Assembly (NCBI RefSeq): GCF_949769225.1
Contig: NZ_CATKPB010000001.1
Source of the DNA: Peptoniphilus_A genitalis
GTDB taxonomy: Bacteria > Bacillota > Clostridia > Tissierellales > Peptoniphilaceae
Strand: one strand, 5' to 3'
Length of the DNA stretch: 64,000 nucleotides
The translations under genes and the position numbers were made by a program. Below are positions 9,238 to 20,000 of the stretch, piece by piece; positions within the stretch are counted from its first letter, which is position 1, and every line of letters starts with the position of its first letter. The notes beneath the pieces were generated by a model. It saw only the letters and a program-made list of their open reading frames with translations. It searched no databases and was not told the origin of the DNA.

Positions 9238-9984
9238 TTGAACATACTACTTACAAATGATGACGGAATAAATGCTGAGGGCATAGAAGTCCTTGCCAAG
9301 GTTCTCCTAAAGGAAGGCCACAAAGTAACAATTGCAGCACCAAATGTTGAGAATTCTGGCAAGTCCCACGCCATTACTTTTAAGAGTCCACTCATGGTCC
9401 AAGAAACAAAACTAGAAGGCCTAGAAGATGTAAAAAGTCTTTGCGTCTATGGGACACCTGCTGACTGCGTAAGGGCAGCAGTCCACCTACTAGATGAAAA
9501 GTTCGACTTCTGCTTCTCAGGAATAAACTCTGGCTTTAACGCAGCTACAAATGTCCTCTACTCAGGCACAGTTTCAGCAGCCATCGAAGCCAACCTATTT
9601 AACATTCCTGCCATAGCAGTCTCATCTCAATGGGTAAAGGGCCACTCAAAGTTTGACTCAGGAGCAAGAGTCGCAATGGAAGTCTTTAACAAACTCGACG
9701 ACTTAAAGAGACTCCAAGTCCTAAATATTAATGTCCCTTACCTTGACTATGAAGAATTAAAGGGGATAGAAGTTTGTAAGGTTGGTGCCGACGTCATGTC
9801 AATCTATGACATCTCCGAAGAAGGAGAAGGCTACAACATGAGACTAAGGGGCTTCCCAAAGGACAACAACGAAAAGGATTCAGACATCCACTTCTTAGGC
9901 CAAGGCTACGCAACAGTGAGCCCACTCTTGTACGATGTAACTAACCTAACTCTTATAAATGAGTTAAGCAAAATGTTAAAGTAA
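9238..9984 (+). CDS. surE: SurE 5'/3'-nucleotidase
   Basis: A 248-residue survival protein E phosphatase that removes phosphate from nucleoside monophosphates. It begins NILLTNDDG with the metal ligands Asp8 and Asp9, Ser40 in ENSGKSHAIT and Asn97 in SGINSGFN. All are the expected SurE positions. The start is TTG at 9238, which lies 6 bases after a GGGAGG ribosome site and matches the family N-terminus exactly; earlier in-frame codons would add a spurious leader inside walJ. The gene is 19 bases after walJ. Confidence 0.92.
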   Translation: MNILLTNDDGINAEGIEVLAKVLLKEGHKVTIAAPNVENSGKSHAITFKSPLMVQETKLEGLEDVKSLCVYGTPADCVRAAVHLLDEKFDFCFSGINSGFNAATNVLYSGTVSAAIEANLFNIPAIAVSSQWVKGHSKFDSGARVAMEVFNKLDDLKRLQVLNINVPYLDYEELKGIEVCKVGADVMSIYDISEEGEGYNMRLRGFPKDNNEKDSDIHFLGQGYATVSPLLYDVTNLTLINELSKMLK

Positions 9985-10001
9985 AATCTGAGAGGAAAAA
10001 C

Positions 10002-10073
10002 GTGAACTATAAATTTACCTTACTATTTCTAATCTTATTAATCTTTGGAATATTTTTTAGAACAATAATGTAA
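10002..10073 (+). CDS. Very small membrane peptide (23 residues)
   Basis: A GTG-started ORF of 23 codons with a GAGAGG ribosome site 5 bases upstream. It encodes NYKF followed by a single hydrophobic helix rich in Leu, Ile and Phe, ending RTIM. It starts 17 bases after surE. There is no recognisable family. The strong ribosome site, the membrane-helix composition and the position inside a compact operon support it, but its size makes chance a real alternative. Confidence 0.4.
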   Translation: MNYKFTLLFLILLIFGIFFRTIM

Positions 10074-10084
10074 ATAAAGAATTT

Positions 10085-10113
10085 AAAAAGTCCTCGTGAC
10101 TTTTTATTTTTTT
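10085..10113 (+). terminator. Intrinsic terminator after surE/small peptide
   Basis: Eight-base-pair stem AAAAAGTC/GACTTTTT (10085-10092, 10098-10105), loop CTCGT, then a T-run. It would end the wal-surE transcript before the lipoprotein gene. A TATAAT at 10116-10121 right after it may be the -10 of the lipoprotein gene, although no good -35 is seen. Confidence 0.65.
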
Positions 10114-10141
10114 GATATAATCAAATAAAGAGGTGATGAAT

Positions 10142-10621
10142 TTGAAAAAAATATATATTTTTTTGGGCCTAGTTCTAATCCTTTGCGGATGTCAAAATAA
10201 AAGAATAGATAGTCTCTACAACTACAAGACAGACTTTGTCGGCGACAACTCAAAGGTCTCACATATAGTTTCAAACCAAGACTATCCCAAGGGCTTCCAA
10301 GTGGGCGCCATTGAAATACTTTCAAGCAAGTCACCCTATGGACTTAAAATATTTGTGAAGGACACCACTAGCATCAATAGAGAAGACCTCTTCATCAATG
10401 CCATTGAGAGCTTTTCCCTAATAGGCAACCTCGACAGGATCTATTATGTAGAAAGTGGCAGGGACTTTGAGGCAGAAAAAAATAAAGAGCTAAAGGACAA
10501 GATCTTCATCTTCTACAGGAAGGAGATAGAAGAAATCCTAGAAGAAAAAAACACAAGTCTAGAAGCAATATCAAAGGACAGAGAAAGCTTCGAGGATTTT
10601 GTAAATAATTGGAATAAATAA
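10142..10621 (+). CDS. Small exported lipoprotein, function unknown
   Basis: A 159-residue protein with a lysine start, a hydrophobic core (IYIFLGLVLILCGC) and a lipobox-like LCGC, so it is probably lipid-anchored on the outer face of the membrane. The mature part has no motif recognised with confidence; a resemblance to small DUF4825-like lipoproteins is possible. The preferred start is TTG at 10142, 6 bases from GAGGTG; the ATG at 10136 sits too close to that site. It is closed off by terminators on both sides. Confidence 0.7.
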   Translation: MKKIYIFLGLVLILCGCQNKRIDSLYNYKTDFVGDNSKVSHIVSNQDYPKGFQVGAIEILSSKSPYGLKIFVKDTTSINREDLFINAIESFSLIGNLDRIYYVESGRDFEAEKNKELKDKIFIFYRKEIEEILEEKNTSLEAISKDRESFEDFVNNWNK

Positions 10622-10664
10622 AAGAGAAGACTTTATGTTAACCACATAAAGCCTTCTCTTTTTT
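10622..10664 (+). terminator. Strong intrinsic terminator
   Basis: Long stem: AAGAGAAG + CTTTATGT paired with ACATAAAG + CTTCTCT, one internal mismatch, loop TAACC, then five or more T. It directly follows the lipoprotein stop. Confidence 0.85.
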
Positions 10665-10975
10665 GTGCTTCTTTTACTTTGATTTACCTTCTTATTTTTA
10701 TTAAATATAGTTTTTCATCTAAACTCATTCATTATCAAATAGTTTTTTCTCATCAATACTTTTTCATAAAAATCTTCTTAGACAAAATTTGATAACCCTT
10801 AATTAACTCTCCTATCCATAATTAATTCCTAAAACTTTTATTTCATTAGAAAAAATTTTTTATAAGCTTATCAGATATCCTTGATTGTTTTTTCAATTAA
10901 TCTCAATAAAAATAATAAAATTTTATTAAGCCATTCACAGAGATCTTAAAGCAAAACAAGATTAAGAAAACACAA
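10665..10975. other. AT-rich spacer between convergent genes
   Basis: About 310 bases between two facing terminators. No open frame with a ribosome site, no repeat and no promoter of note was seen on either strand. Confidence 0.6.
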
Positions 10976-11008
10976 AATAAAAAAGAGAAGGACTAAGCCT
11001 TCTCTCTT
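10976..11008 (-). terminator. Terminator of the giant surface-protein gene
   Basis: On the minus strand AAGAGAGAAGG pairs with CCTTCTCTTTT around the loop CTTAGT, followed by TTTTTTATTTT. It begins only a few bases after the stop codon. Its stem resembles that of the facing terminator at 10622. Confidence 0.85.
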
Positions 11009-11011
11009 TAC

Positions 11012-14000
11012 TTATCTAGGATTTCTTTGGAAGTTCTTTTGAACAATCTTAAGATCACTAGTGTCAATATTAAATTGATTCTTGTCTTCCTTAACCCAGT
11101 GAGCAATGTAACGATCTTTTCTATCTAAGAAAGTGTTACTTGCACAAAGAATATCTTCGTATGCCCACATAGATGTATTAACATCCTTGTAAGTTACAAG
11201 ACTCAAGTTGTTCTTGCCAATGTAAGTCTTGTCGACAATTCGCTTAAAGGCCTTGTTAGATACAGCTGCAACTTCTTGTCTTGGGATAAACTCGTCTCCC
11301 TTGTAAGTTGCAAGCCCATCAGTGTAAATCTTTAGCCAACCTTCATTGAAAGCAGCTTGGATTTCGCCCTTAGCCCAGTGATTATCACTTAAGTTCATAT
11401 TGTTGCCACTAGCATCTCCAAGTTCTTGGAACCTCTTAAGAGTTGCAATCCATTCGTTCCTTGTGATCTTAGCTTGTGGTTTAAAGTTGCCATCATCATA
11501 ACCAGCAAATACATTTGCTTCAGTTACAATCTTAACAGCCCTAGTGTACCAAGCTTCTCCAATGTCCTTGTAAGAAATCTTAAAGTTAGGATTGTACTTG
11601 TAGCCATCCTCAACTAATGCGTTGGCAAGAATTTGCGCAGCCTCAGCACGAGTAAGACCATCATTAGGTCTGAAGTAACCATTAAAGCCTTGCATGTATC
11701 TTACTTCTTTGAAGTAGTTGTCAGAAACAGGCACAGGAACCTTAACAATCTTTTCTTGAATAATAGTTTCGTACCTTACTTCAGGATACATTGGTATAGG
11801 TCTACCTGGATAAGATGGATAACCAGGTTCATTTGGATATCCTGGTTCTGGTGTTGGTGGCATATTCTTATCTTGAACAATTACATCAATTCTTACAGTC
11901 ACACTTGTTCCGTCTTTATAAGTTACCTTTATAGTTGCGAAACTCACTCCTCTCTTGCTAACATCTGGTTCATTGATAATTTCAATCTTATCAATTTCTT
12001 TGCCAGCAGGTGGAGTTATTTTTTCAAGGTACTTATCCTTAGTAGGTTGTACATCCACATCTGTTATTACATATTTAACATTTGGTTGTGGAACAACTTG
12101 AGGAGCTTTAACAACATATTTTGCTTTTATTATTGTTTCTTTTTCTTTAAATTGTTGAGTTAGATTATTATTCCATCCAGCGAACTCCCAAGTATATTCA
12201 ATTGTGCCATCAGGCTTTGTTACTTCTTTTCCTGTTGGATCTAATACTTGAATAGTAACAACTTTTTCAGGATTTACCCAAAACAATCTTGTAACATCTT
12301 GTGTTGCTTTTTCGGTTGTCTTAACAATAACTTTTACAAAATTATCTGGTACAGCAGGTTTTTTTGTTGGATCATTTGGATCTGGTTGTTCAACAACATC
12401 GCCAGTTACATTATATGTTACTGGAACTTCTTTAACTTCTCCATTTGGATAAGTTATTTTTATTGTTGTTGTCTTATTTGTTCCTGGTTCAATAGTTTTT
12501 GGTTCTGTTCCTGGTACAAATTCAAGTTTAGTTCCTGGTGGCAAGTTATCTTTGTTATTAGAATCATCATCGTTGTAAAGATTATTTATAAAATCTTTTG
12601 CTGATGGATTTGATCCTTGTGGTATCCATTGATTGTCTTTAGCTTTTGGTTCTACATTCTTATCTTGTTCATAAGTTGCAACTATTGTAGATTCTTTTGC
12701 TGTAAAAGTATCTTTAATTTCTGTTTCATATAATTTTTCAGGGTTACTACCTACTAATTTCCATTTTTTGAAATTATTAGTCTTAGTTACACCATTTGCG
12801 TCAGTTTCAGCTTTTCCTTGTGGAGCAAGTATATTTGGTATTGTAACTTGTACACCTGGTTTAACCCAAAATACTTTTGTAAATTTAGTATTTGCTGTTG
12901 CAGCATCAGTAGTATCAACTGTCACCTTAACATAAGAATCTGGTACAGGTGGCTTGTCATTTCCAACTTGTGGAACTACATTATCTACAACTGTAATTGG
13001 AACTTCAACTACAACAGTCTTACCATTTGGATATTTAACTTCAACCTTTGCTTTAGTTTTTCCAGGATTAGTTACATCAGGAGTTCCGTCATTAGTATAC
13101 TTAAATGTTGTTCCTTCTGGTAATCCAGTTTTGTTTTCAATTAAGTCTCCTGGTTTTGGTGTATCGCCTTTTGGTGTTACAACATCCTTCTTAGCAACTG
13201 GTGCTGGTACTAATTTTCCATAGTCAACTTTTGTAGAATATCGTGCAGTGATTTCTGTATCTTGGATAAATTTACCATTAATAGATCCACTATTCCAAGA
13301 GTTAATAGTGCCACTTGTTACTTTCCAACCAGTAAAAGTATACTTATAAGTTATTCCATTGGCATCTGTAAACTCTGTTCCAACTGGTGTGTTCGAAATT
13401 GTAACTTCTTTTGTTGAATTTACAAAATAAACTTTTTCTTTAGTATCTTTTGCCTTTTCTGTTGGGATAAGTTTAACAGTTACATAGCCTTGTGGTTTCT
13501 TTGTATTTTCGTCTATTTTTTCAGTTACATCTGACAATGGTTTAAAGTTAAATTCATATTTTGCATCTGCTGTATATTGTTTCTTTTCTATTGCCGGTTT
13601 CCAAGTTCCACCATCTGCAGTGTAGCCAGTATTTGGATTCTTAGTAATAGCCTTTGCTGTGTCTGTTAGGTCTATATCAACATTTGGTTTTACATAGTAA
13701 ACTGTTGTGCCTGTTAAAGTACCATTAGCATCTGGTTTAAATGTTACAGTTACATAGCCGTTAGGTTTGTCTGAACCATCAGTATTCTTTTGAGGGATAA
13801 TATTTTCTAACTCTTTATATTGTGCTGTGATTTTTGTGTTTTCAGCAGTGAATGTTTGAGTTAATTCTTTATCCCACTTACTAAATTCATATCCAACACT
13901 TGGCTTAACTGTTGGAGCTGGCACATTGACTTCTACTCCCGGTTTAACCCAGTAATTAGTTGTTCCTGTTAATGAACCATTATTTCCAGGTTTAAATTCA

Positions 14001-17000
14001 ACTTTTACATATCCTTCTACTTCTGTTGTAGAAATATTACCTGGTTCATTATAAAGGGCTGTAATCTTAGCTCCATCTTTGTATTGTATTGCTTGGTCAA
14101 TAGATACGTCCCATCTTGCAAATTTATATCCTGTATTTGGAACAGCTGTTGGAGCTTTATCTTTAAGAGCTACTGCCTTGTTTGGGTTTACATAATAAAC
14201 TGCTTGTCCTGTTAATTCTTTTCCATGCTCTCCTTTCACGAAAGTCACTGTGTAATATCCTTCAGGTTTTGCTTGATCTCCTGGAACAACATCATCAAGT
14301 TCTTTGTATTTAGCAGTAACTGTTAAATCTCCAGTTATAGATTGGCTATCTTTTTTATCCCAACCATCAGCTTTATATCCAGTTCCTGGACTAACCTTTG
14401 GTTTTTTTGTAATATCAGCTAATGTTTTTCCAGCTTTTGGATTTACATAGTAAACAGTTTGTCCACTTAGTTTTCCATGTTCTCCCTTTTCAAAAGTTAC
14501 TGTTACATATCCATCTGGTTTTGCATTTGGTTTTCCTTCTTCATTTTTAGATGGAATAATGTCCTCAAGCTTTTTGAAAGAACCTTTAACTGTTGTATCA
14601 GCTGTATACTTCTTAGCTGTTGCTGTATCTTGATCCCACTTTTCAAATTCATAGCCTGTGTCAGCTGCTATCTTTGGTTGAGGAACTGTTACTTCTTTAG
14701 CTGGATTTACATAATAAACTGAAACTTCGCCATCAGCAATCTTTCCACCTGTGGCTGGATCAATTACAAAGGTAACTGTCTTGTAACCTTCCGGTTTTTT
14801 GTTTTCAGTTCCATCAGGGTTTTTGTTTGGAATAATATCTTTCAATCCGTTAAAGGATCCTGTAATTGTTGTATCCTTATCATAAACTGTAGGAATTGTA
14901 GCATCCTTATCCCATGCACCAAATTCAAAGCCTGTCTCAGCCTTAGTTGCTGGTGGGTTGATTGTTACATATTCTGTTGGATTTACATAGAATTTTGAAA
15001 CCCCAGTAATTGAACCCTTAGCTGCATCTTCAGTTTTAATAACAAATGTGACTACCTTGTATCCTTTTGGCTTTTCATTAGGATTGCCTTCGCCATCTTT
15101 TTCTGGAATAACATTGTCAAGTTTTGTTGCCTTTGCTGTTACGACAATGTCAGCAGCTTTGATTTCAAGACTGTCTTCCTTATCCCACTTATCAAACTTA
15201 TATCCAGTTTGTGCTTCGTATCCTGGTTTTACAAGTTCTGCATTGCCAAGTTTGATACCTGCATTTTTCTTTACATAATATGCTTTTTGTTCAGTTAATT
15301 TTAGTCCTGTCTCTGCTGCGAAAGTTACTCTTATATATCCTTCTGGTCTTGTGATTGGTTCTTCTGGATTGTAAGGAATAATATTCTTATCATTTGTCCA
15401 TTGGGCTGTTGCTGTTCTTGCTTTTTCAAGTTTAATTTGTGCACCTGGTTGGTAGATTGTGTCATCTCCATCTAACTTCCATCCAGCAAATGTAGCATTG
15501 TCTTTTGATAGTCCATCGGCATTAGCAAGTCTTATAATTGTACCATGGTCTACTGTAACTGCTGTTGGAGCTGTTCCTTTCGCACCTTCGCCAGCTTCAT
15601 AAGTTAATGTTACTTGTCCTAATGTGAATTTTGCTACGTGTTCACGATCGCCCTTGATTGGATTAGTGTAATCAATTTTTTCAACCCATCCAGTAAATCC
15701 GTAATTGTCACTTGCCTTTGCTTCAGGAACAACCAATTCATTTGTAGCACCTTGTGTTGCCTTGTCTTTATCAACTAATTTGATGTTTGCATCAGGGTTG
15801 ACGAAGTAAGTTTTGTTGCCACCGACAACTTCTCCATTTTCTCCGGCGATAAATTTGACAGTTACATAACCTTCAGGCTTGTCAGGATTTTGATCGGTTT
15901 TTTCCACGATATCTTTGGACTTAAAGAAGTTATATTTAAATACCGTTTCTTTATCCTTGAAAGTGCCTTTTAATTCTTTCTTGTCTTTATTTTCCCACTT
16001 GCCGCCATTAGCAATATAACCAGTAGCTGGTATCTTACCGATATCATTTGCCGTTGCATTTAAGTCTACTTCAACTTCTGGACTTACATAGTAAACAAAG
16101 TTGCCAGTTAGCGTTTTGTCTAGTTTTCCACCTTCGCCTGCTGTAAAGATTACTTTTACATAATTTTCAAGAGCATCGCTTGGTTTCTTTCCATCTGGAG
16201 TTTCAGGAATAATGTTTTTGTGAACTTCTACTGGAATTACAACCGGATTGTCATTTGTTCCTTGTGTTGATCCATCTTTATATTTAACGATAACTTTAGC
16301 TGGTTCGTTGCCAACTGTATTGCCATCTGGTTTTGAAATAACTTCTATTGACTCAATTTCTTTTCCAGATTGTGGTGTTATTTTGCCTTTTAATATTTCA
16401 TCTGTTATTTCTTTGCCTTCAGGTGTATCTAGCTTAGTTGTTTTTAATGGTTCAACTGACTTCTCTGCTTGAATTTCATTCTTGTAAGCAGCTTCTATAA
16501 CTGTAACCTTAGATGTATATTTTTGTTTGTCTAAGTTTACGTCGGTTGGCTTTTGTAAATCAGTTAAACTTGTATCATCTTCACCAGTTTTAACTATTTG
16601 CCACTTATTGAAATTATAGTTTACTTTCTTTTTTCCTAAAGATTTTCCGTTGCCATCTTTTAATTCAATTTCTTGATTTTCTTTACCTTTTGGATTATCA
16701 ACTGTTATAGCTACTTCTTTTTCAGGATTAACCCAGAATGTTTTTTCAAAAGCTGTTTTATCTGTAGCCTTATCTGTTGTCTTTACGATAACTTTTACAT
16801 AAGACTTTGGTACGTCTGGTTTATCTTTGCCTTTTTCTTGCTCAACTACATCGCCAGCGCCTACTGGTGTAATAACAGTATCTTTTGTAAACTTATGACG
16901 TTTTGCAAAGTCAAACTTTCCTTTTTCCTTACCATCATCATTTTGTCCAACTTGGTCTGCTGTCCAATTGATAAATGTTGAAGAGCCATCTGCACTAACT

Positions 17001-20000
17001 TCTGGAATTTCAACCCAAGCCTTAGGATTTACATAGTAAACCTTATTGTCCTTAGCCTTCATATCGCCGGTAGGACTTACAGTTACTTTTACATAGGCTT
17101 TTGCTTCTGTGTCTTTTAGAAGATCTTTCAATCCGCCATCTTTAGCTTCTTTTTGTTCTGCATCGGATAGATATTTTGGTTTTTGCCATTCTTTATTTAA
17201 GGCTTCGTAACGATTTTTGTAAACTGTAATTGATACATCAAGAACTTGACCAAGTTCTTTTTTCTTGTCTTCGATTTTCTTTTCTTGTTCTGCGATAGCA
17301 TCTTTGTCTTGTGGGTCTGCTGCTTCAAGTGTTTTTAGACCTTCTGCTAGAGCTTTTAATTCACCTTTAAGTTTAGTAACTTCTGCTTGGTCTTTTTTAA
17401 ATGTAGCAATAGCATCGATTTTTTCAATACGAACTGTTTCTTTAGAATCATCAATCTTCTTTTCTTTTACCAAATTGAATACATCATCATCTGTCTTTAG
17501 TTCGTTTCCTTTACCATCGACAAATGTTATTGTCACATCGGAAGGAATTGGTTTTTTTTCATTATTTTCTTTCCATACTAACTGTTTCTTTAAGTCGTCA
17601 AGAGTTGGAGCAAAGTCGTTTGTCCAAGTGCCATTAGGATCTTTAAAGGCTTCTGTTCTTACTAGACCAGATGATGTTAGCCCTGACCAATCGAAGTAGG
17701 CTGTGAATACATAGTAATCATTGTCAGCAGTTTGCAGGATTGTTTCCTTGTTTAATAGTGGTTTGTTGTCCCATTTTAAGAAGTTTTTACCATTATCAGG
17801 TGTTATATAGTACTTTCTTTCTTCTTTGTCATTAGGAGAGCCGTCAGCTTTTGTTCCTAGTTCTCCTGGAACTGGAAGTGAATCTGACTTAAGTCCCTTT
17901 ATTACATCGTAGTAAAGTTCTGTTACTTCATTATTGTCTTTGTCTTTAAAGACTCCACCCTTGTTTTTGTCGTCGATCTTAAAAGTTACTCTTACATAAC
18001 CGTCTGGTACTGGGTCCTTAGGATTTTTAACTTCTATAACTCTTGCGTCTTGATAGAAGAAGAAAATTTCTCCAAGTCCTGTTCCGTTGATTCCCAAAAA
18101 TTCATTTGTGTTTTCGTCTACATCAAAGAAAAGTTGTTGTTGAGGGCTTTCTTTATCTGCCAAAGTCCAGCCAGGTATGTGCCTATAGTTTCTAGCATCA
18201 TAATGTCTCTTTCCATTTATAACAGTTTCTGCTTCAATAATTGAATACTTAGAAACAATCTTTTCGAATTTTTCACTATTTTTCTTTACTAAGGCTCTAT
18301 AAGCGTCCCTTTTCTGATCTTCTGTCTTAGTACTATCGTTCTTTATAGCTTCGTAGTCAGTTTTATACTTAGCTTTAGCGTTTTTAATGAATTCTTCTAC
18401 ATCTTTCTTACATCTTTCGTCTAGGTAGTTAACCTTGTATTCCCTCTTTCTATAAGGCATATAGAAGAAATGGAAGTCATTCTCTTTATTGTTTACTTCT
18501 TTGATTGTTCCATCTTCTTGTACCTCTTCGACAGGTCCTTTTATCTCGTGAACTTGGAAGTAGTTGTTAGTCCTACCAGTTTCTTCATTATAATAGTTGT
18601 TAAAAGTTTCATTCTTTTGCTTTAAATCTTCCCATTGAGCCTTTGGAACTAGGGTATATTCTGCTCCTTGTTTGCTACCTAGCGCAGCTGCAAAGTGGCC
18701 TTTTCTTCTCTTAGGTAGTTCTTGAGATTCAGGTGATCCAGCTACTTCCTTTAAGTCCTTATCAAGTATATGGTGGTATGCCATTACTGTTTGTAGATCA
18801 TTTTTAACCCAGATAGCTCTTAGATATACATCTGATACGACATCATTTCCAAAAGAGTATAGTTCTGGAACTTTGTAGTCATTAAAATATGTTTTGTCTT
18901 CAGTTCCATCCGCATTGAATTTAACCCATTCCCAACCTAGGAAGTCATAGCCCCAGCGTTTAGGTTCCTTAAGTTCATTCAATTGTTGTCTTTGTATAAC
19001 TGTAAAGATTTGCTTTTTACCATCGTTTGGTTTTTTCTCAGGATAGGTCTTCTTCTCTTCTTGACCTATATCTCCTTCTTGGATTGTTTTCTTTGATTTT
19101 GTCAAGTCTTCAGCTTTTATTGGAGATAGAGCACCTCCATTAGGATCAAGGGTTACCTTCCATTTAAAGTCTGGTTCTGCCCACTTAGCGTATAGGTTTA
19201 CTGGGTGGAAAGGCATTGTTTCTTTTGGATTTTCCCAAACAAGCTTGGTACCTGCAGGGTCTAACGCCCATCCTTTAAATACCATTTGTTCTGGAAGATT
19301 ATCTGGTCTTTTAACCTTTAATTTATTATCTGTAGAATCTGTATAAACAAGATCTGTTAAACCTAGTTTTTTTAAATTTTCCGGATTGTCTATTAAGTTT
19401 TTAGGATCTTCCTTGAAATATTCTTTATCATCCCTATCTAAGTTACTATCAACTAAATCAGGACTTAAGACCTTTAGTGGGAATTCGTAGAAAGTATCTA
19501 ATTGGTTGGTAGGTCCAAACTCACTATCGTCCTTAATCTTTGACGGGTCGTAGTTAAACCTTAGTGGGTACTTGTTACGTTTGTAATGGAATTGTAGGTA
19601 GCCGTTTTCTTTAAATTCTTGACCACCTACTATTGGGTCGCCATATCCGTCGTCATCGCTAAAGAATACTGGTATAAAGTCTAGCTGACCGATAGTAAGT
19701 TTTATCCCATTGTTGTTATAGTATGACCCACTGTTGTTAGGTGTTATTTCATAACGCTCATCGTTTAGTTCACCAATTCCATCTTCATTCACACGGCCAT
19801 TTTCCTCGCTTCCCTCTGAGATTGTTGGCCAAGCGCTTCTAGGATTATGTCCATAAGGAGTGAAGCCTGTAACTATCGGGTATCTGTGACCATAGTCTAG
19901 GCCAGCTGTATCTGCCTTGGTTCTAACAAGGTCGTAACGTATTATGGTTTCATCTTTCTTAAATCCATCCATCCAAAAGTCCATGTGGTGAGGAATGGAA

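Noticed and set aside
11012..11100. Sortase-type LPXTG anchor at the end of the giant protein
   Set aside because: The protein ends after SLH domains with no LPXTG motif or hydrophobic tail.
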